Below, in pieces: positions 59,140-64,000 of a stretch of 64,000 bases of DNA. How positions within the stretch are numbered: position 1 is the stretch's first letter; each line of letters opens with the position of its first letter. Source of the stretch: Agapanthus africanus (Eukaryota > Streptophyta > Magnoliopsida > Asparagales > Amaryllidaceae); contig JASDDO010000026.1 in assembly GCA_030015575.1 (NCBI GenBank), forward strand, positions 453,693,096-453,757,095. The letters are read 5' to 3'. The notes below the pieces were generated by a model. The model was not told the origin of the DNA. It did no database searches and saw only the letters and a list, made by a program, of their open reading frames with translations. The position numbers and the translations under genes are program-made.

Positions 59140-59953
59140 AGAGCCCAAACGCTCTTTTGTTGGATTTAAACGACCCCGTTTAAGTTGATCTTAGCCTTAA
59201 ATATGGCTAACGTATCCTTAAACCTTTCAAACAGACTTTAGTCCCAAACTGGACTATAGATCCCCCCAATTAACTCTGGTTCAAGGGTACATCTTTGAAC
59301 TCCTCTGACATCTGTCGTTGTAATCCTTTAACGTCGTCAGAGCGGTGACGGGTCCCGACGGCCATACATTAAATGGACCACTATGTCCCTAAACTGGAAC
59401 AATGGAGCCCAAATGCTCTTTTGTCGGATTTAAACGGTCCCGTTAAGTTGATCTTAGTCTCAGGTTAGACTAACGTATCCTTAACAAACGTTTGAGTTGA
59501 TCTTGGCCTAAATATGGCTAACGTATCCTCAAACCAAACCCCCAAACCCAAATCTAAGATAATACGGATTTGGACTAGTCCACGCCCTACGGGCGACGAC
59601 ATAACTCGGTCTCCGTAAACAATCCATGGGCAACAAAACATAAAATAAATACACACGCCACGAAGTGACCATCTGGAGAAGGAGAAAGTTGTTACCGCGA
59701 CGCGGTAGCGTAATTAACTGCAGGGGCTTGCGCCTGCAGGGAAGAGCGTCCCCACAATCAAAAACCCCTCAAGCGAGGAGGAATCTGATGAAGTCTGCTA
59801 CATCGGACGCATCCGTTCAGACCTTCGATACACGGTGCCATAAATCAACTTGGCATCTTCGGAGAGATAGACGGATAGCACCAATTAGCATCTGCCCCGA
59901 ACCTCAGGTGAGACGTCCCGCGTCTCGGCCGCCGTTCGGAGGGGAACAGATTC

Positions 59954-59970
59954 TGGCACGCCCGGTGGGA
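59954..59970 (+). other. Primer-binding site of D
   Basis: TGGCACGCCCGGTGGGA, five bases after the LTR end. TGGCACGCC...GTGGGA is a form I associate with plant Tat-like gypsy elements. It places gag in the + orientation. Confidence 0.65.
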
Positions 59971-60100
59971 CCTCTTCCTCTTTCCACTCCACACTTCGTG
60001 TGTCGTGATTCGCGAACCAATCGCGGTTCGCTAATGGTTGCCCTTGAGTTTCGAGATACTAAGACTTGGCGTCTTGCTCATTGCAGAAAGCAAAGGATCG

Positions 60101-63100
60101 ATGGCTTCTACTTCTGCGAAATGCTCCAACTGCTCGGACTGCAATTGCGACCAACGCTCTGCCTCGCCAGGAGGTATAGCCTACGGACCCTAAGCCGCTT
60201 CGTTATTCACAATACCGGTGGACCAGGTGACTCAGGCCACTACCGGATTGTTCTTTGGGCCTATGCTCCCACCGACAAGCTTTACGGCGCCGGTGCTGAC
60301 AAAAGAAGCTCCCAAGAAGTCGGTCTTTGATCGTCTTACCCCTGCTGCGGCTCCTCTCAACGGGTCGCCCAACATCAGCGCCTCGGTCTTCTCTAGATTG
60401 GGCCAGAAATCCCGTGGACCCATCATGGGGCCTACAATCCCAGAGAAGGCCGCTTTTAAGAAAGTGACCGGTCCTGCTCCCGAAATCGCCAGGGCGGCTT
60501 CCCCGGCCAAAAAGTCGGTCCTTACAAGATTGACGGCCCCAGCTCCCGCTCCTGCTACCCAAAGGACATCGGTCTTTGACAGGCTAACACCAGCAGCGAC
60601 CCCCCACCTACACAGGGGGCAAGACGAAGCCATTCTCACCGCTGAACCAACGCCGTCCGCTCGACACGCTCGACGTCGCCATTGGCGCCGAGTAAGGAAG
60701 GCTGGGGGCAACTCCCCCTCTAGGCTAACTCCATCAGCCCCGATGGCGGAAGTTAATGCTGCTGTTCCAACGGGGAACAGCTTCGAGATGCTAAATAAGG
60801 TGCGAAGGAATTCTCCTACTGCGGTGCTAAAGAGGTCTCCTCCCCCACTAAAAAAGGTTGTGGAGATAAAGTCAGAGCAGCCCCGATCCCCTCAACGGCT
60901 GTCTTCCAAAATCTATAAGGTTTGGCGGCAGGCCCGAGATTCGATGATCGATCCAAACTTCTCCCGCCAGCACAAGAAGCTGAAAATCCAATCGGAAGCC
61001 GGTCACCAGGCTAAACCACGAAAGGCTGTCTGGACGCCCACCTCAACGGCCCCCTCAACCTCCACTGCTCATAAAAGGAGGAAACCAGAGAAGATCCCCC
61101 AGCCTGCAACGACAGCCAAAGGCACTAAGCCCAGACGCCCTAAGTCTGGGGGCATGATGGTCCACACCGTATACATGGCGTCAGGAAAAGAAGACAGCCG
61201 TGCGTCTACAGGTCATAGACCGCTCACACGGTCGGTGACCAAAGCTCAGGAGCAACAGCAAAAGCTACAGGAAATGATGAATGCTATGGCCGCACTTACC
61301 GGGCCAAAAGAAAACCCAGAAACGTCTTCGGACGAACGCCAGGAGGAAGAAACCGACGCCGAATTCCTTCACCGAATATTGGAGAAGAAGGACAAAGAGG
61401 CTGCTGAACAAGCAGCCAACATACAGCGTATGGGCCTCCTCTTCCAAGATATAATAGGAATGATGATCCAACAGGATCCACCCGCTGAGGATCCCCCGAT
61501 CGTCCTTGAAGACGACAGGGGAGAAACGTCAAATCCACCACCGGCCCTCTCAACGGACAAGGAGGAGACAATCTCTAAGGCTGACTTGGTCGACTATATA
61601 GCCCAGCAAATCCGGGTTCATCATGCGACTGAGGTAGCTGGTCAAGTCATAAAAACGGGGCGGCCATATCTAAGCTGGTACGACCAAATCATGTACCCGC
61701 CGGGTTACACAATTCCCAAGTTCCATGTTTACAAGGGGACCGGCAATCCCCACCAACATGTCGTCCAGTTCAGGGCCCTTTGCGGTAACATCGGCGGAGA
61801 TGATAAACTGTTGCTTCGCCAGTTCGTGGGCAGCTTATTAGAAACAGCGTTCGAATGGTATTCGGAACTCCCGAACGATTCTATCAAGACGTTCGCTGAA
61901 ATGGAGTTGCTATTCACTCAGCGATTCGCAAGTGCCAGCGAACGCACTCCAATAACGGCACTAATTAACGCCAGGGTAAAACCAGGCGAAACTTGGGTCC
62001 AGTATGCTATACGATGGCGGAATTTATGGTCAAAATGCGAGCAACGCATTGAGGAAGCGCCCGCGGTGGGCATGTTCGTGGGAACCCTAGACCCTCACGC
62101 AACTATCTCCCAGTTTATGATGTTCTTTAAGCCAACCACATTCCAGGCTTTAATCGACCAGTTGGCTCAGATGGACCAAATGGGTCATAGACCGTCTCCC
62201 CCGAAGCCAGAACCTCGGAATGACAAGAGTAAAGGAAAGGTCACCTTCGTCGCGAATGCCCAGCAGCAACCCAATGCCCTAAAGCTGACGGATCAACCGG
62301 AAGAAAGACGCCGGTATTATAATGAGAAGATGAAGTGTCCCTACTCGTTCCCACGGGACAAGACGAAACGGCTATTCGAGCTGGCAGTACGCAACAGACT
62401 TATAAACCTGCCAAATCCAAGGCGACCGCCACGACCCACTGAGGTGAACAACCCCAACTATTGCCCTTACCATCAAACGGTAAGCCATCCGATTGAGGAT
62501 TGCTTCGTCTTCAAAGGATGGATTGAAGATCAATACCTCCAGGGAAAGTTTGCGCTGTCCGAAAAGTGGAAGGTGAACCCGCCATAGCCGCATACTCCTA
62601 AGAAGACGGACGCATCGGGGGCGACTTATTCCTTTATTGAAGAAGCTCCATGGGAAATCGTGCTATTAGCTAAAACCAAAAGGATGCTGAGTGACCTTCA
62701 TGCGTGCCCAGCGGTTGAATGGAAGAACCCGCTTGAACCTCAAATCATCGAAGGGATGTTGAAGCCGTGCCCAACTACAAAGACTCGTGGTGATGGCCCA
62801 AGTACTCACACCCAACCGTCAAAATCTTCGAAGAAAAAGAAGAGGAAATCCAAAAAGCCCGTGAAGCCTGGAAACAAGTGCACGGATTTGCAGAAACAGA
62901 TTGACGCGCTGGAGGAGTACAATCAAAAGGCACGGACTCCCGTCACACTGCAAGAGTTCCTCAACCACGTCTTTTAGAAGGAAGATGAGGAAGAGAGCTC
63001 ATCGGATGAATCCGAGGGATATGTGGCGAGTTGTCATGTGATTTCCCACTCGGAAGATGAGAAAACTCCTGGCACCGAGAAACTGGGGGCACACCCTGAG

Positions 63101-64000
63101 CCAGGACTTGTGTGGCCAACAGATGAAATGATCGACGCCTTTCTGGACGAGATTCGTCTAAAGAGTAAAGCAGATCAGGAGCGTGAGATGGCCGCATCGG
63201 AAGGAGCCGAACGCAGGCGACTAAATGAAAGAATTGAAGTACTCCCGCCAGATCGAAAGGCATCCGAGGCAGACAAGAAGATATTCAAGACGAGAAAAAG
63301 GTTTGCCAAAGCCATGTCAATGGGAATGAAGTTACCACCCTCGGAAGGAAACACGCTCAATGGGGTGGAGAGGCACCCTGATTATTGCGCATATCATCGA
63401 AAAATTTCACACCCCACGGAGGAGTGCGACGCCTTTAAGATATAGTGGCAAGGATATGTTGCTCATCGGCAACATTTTAAGCGCATGAAACGCAAGACTC
63501 GTCGAGAACAAAGAAGTACTGCCGACGAGCACAACAGGACCACTGGCAACTGTTACATGGTTAACGCCGGAGGGTCACAAGTTCTCACCTTTGGGAGCGA
63601 CTCCGATGAAGAAATGGCTCTGGGCCCTCTCTTTAAAGAATCCGTTTTAGGGAAAGAGGAGAAATCGGAGGCCTGCAAGAACATTCAGCTGCGCAATCGC
63701 ACACTCCCAGAAAAGAATCTCGGGCCCGCGAGTAGAAAAGATAAGGGAAAGGAAAAGGTCACTGAAGGTATCACTTTAGATGACCAAGTCATGAAAGAGT
63801 TGGCTGCCAAAGACCCTCCTAGGAAGGGTAAGGTGGACTATAACATCCTAGCGCACCTAAGGAACCTACCTTCTCAGCTTAGCATTCTCGATGCCCTCCT
63901 GTTATCAAAAGAAGCGCGAGACTCACTAATTAAGGCGTTACAAGAACCTGAGCAATTCCAAGCCTTCCTCGCCACTGAAAGGATGAAGGATGAATTGGAG
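60101..64000 (+). pseudogene. Gag of Tat-like Ty3/gypsy element D, running off the window
   Basis: One reading frame from ATG 60101 to the window end, interrupted by TAA 60191, TAG 62585, TAG 62975 and TAG 63443. It opens with a Cys-rich N-terminus (MASTSAKCSNCSDCNC). Four SVFDRL-type motifs follow at about 60318, 60388, 60512 and 60569, then a basic Pro-rich region. The capsid core (PKFHVYKGTGNPHQHVVQF near 61710, AFEWYSELPNDSI near 61850, FTQRFA) is typical of plant Ty3 Gag. Two variant zinc knuckles, YCPYHQTVSHPIEDC (near 62460) and YCAYHRKISHPTEEC (near 63383), are separated by a Lys-rich stretch. The last part (YNILAHLRNLPSQLSILDALLLS near 63840) is the conserved segment before the protease, which lies beyond 64000. 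Confidence 0.9.

Larger units (their letters stand above)
56849..59948 (+). repeat. Right part of 5' LTR of D
   Basis: Continues the LTR from 36952 and ends GGGGAACA before the primer site, so the whole LTR is about 3.4 kb. Contents in order: more CACGTG hairpins (56919-57071), an AT-rich stretch, a TATA box at 57378, AATT/AACTCT-type dyads (57521-58057), CACGTG dyads again (58101-58310), AGTGTT/AACACT dyads (58318-58612), GGAC/GTCC tandem repeats (58911-59139), and a second copy of the CGTTGTAATCC...GTGACGGGTCCCGA block (58850 and 59313). The 3' LTR lies outside the window. Confidence 0.75.

Noticed and set aside
58911..59141. Repeat protein of Met-Asp-x-x-Val-Leu-Lys units
   Set aside because: The frame exists because of tandem 72- and 27-bp DNA repeats whose lengths are multiples of three. 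It has no homologue, and its location in an LTR leader argues against a protein.
59665..60330. 221-codon + strand frame at the end of D's LTR
   Set aside because: It spans the LTR end, the primer-binding site and the start of gag in the wrong frame, is Arg-rich as expected of a shadow frame, and matches no family.
60232..60711. Long - strand frame opposite D gag
   Set aside because: Ala/Gly/Val-rich shadow of the SVFDRL region of gag. Not supported by any motif.

Overview
This is nuclear DNA from a vascular plant, almost certainly an angiosperm. It consists entirely of LTR retrotransposons. I found no host protein gene, rRNA gene, functional tRNA gene or CRISPR array in 64 kb. The plant signs are Tekay/Del-like, Tat-like and Athila-like Ty3/gypsy elements, Tork/Angela-type Ty1/copia pol proteins, primer-binding sites (PBS) complementary to initiator-Met tRNA (TGGTATCAGAGCC) and to a tRNA ending GGCGCCA, and plant-type TATA boxes. 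The species cannot be named from the sequence. Element names A to J below are mine.

Layout. 1-382: unassigned AT-rich DNA. 383-1185: diverged LTR-like fragment J. 1186-4144: H, a + strand Tat-like gypsy (LTR, PBS, gag, protease) cut off by a second LTR-like block, I (4145-7520). 7521-22683: F1, a - strand copia whose 3' LTR is split by G1, a complete - strand Tekay-like gypsy (7981-19325, target-site duplication AGCAT). 22684-23004 and 31299-32154: remains of a second copia, F2, split by E (23005-31278), an Athila-like gypsy that has gag and protease but no reverse transcriptase or integrase. 32155-36652: C, a - strand copia inserted in F2's RT. 36653-64000: D, a + strand Tat-like gypsy inserted in C's integrase; its 5' LTR is split by B (36953-56848), a coding-dead copia, which is itself split by A (41150-51362), a younger sister of B with TSD CTCAT. 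The right half is thus nested five deep: F2 contains C, C contains D, D contains B, B contains A.

No element looks coding-competent. Gag and pol frames carry nonsense codons, nearly all explicable as C-to-T changes (CAA/CAG to TAA/TAG, TGG to TAG/TGA), plus a few 1-bp frameshifts. A and B have LTR pairs of identical length (2239 and 2136 bp) with few differences but only fossil pol. They therefore look like a non-autonomous family moved in trans by an intact relative.

Most interesting signals: (1) the 5' LTR of D is tiled with tens of short dyads in successive blocks. Arms are perfectly complementary while arm sequence changes from copy to copy around a TTTAA/TTCAA core, and a G-box hairpin array lies mostly upstream of the TATA box. 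(2) G1 carries three 67-84 bp GT...AG insertions, each sitting exactly where its removal leaves a conserved-looking polyprotein. (3) G1's LTR carries a tRNA-like module with A-box and B-box matches in U3. (4) A and B are trans-mobilised copia elements.
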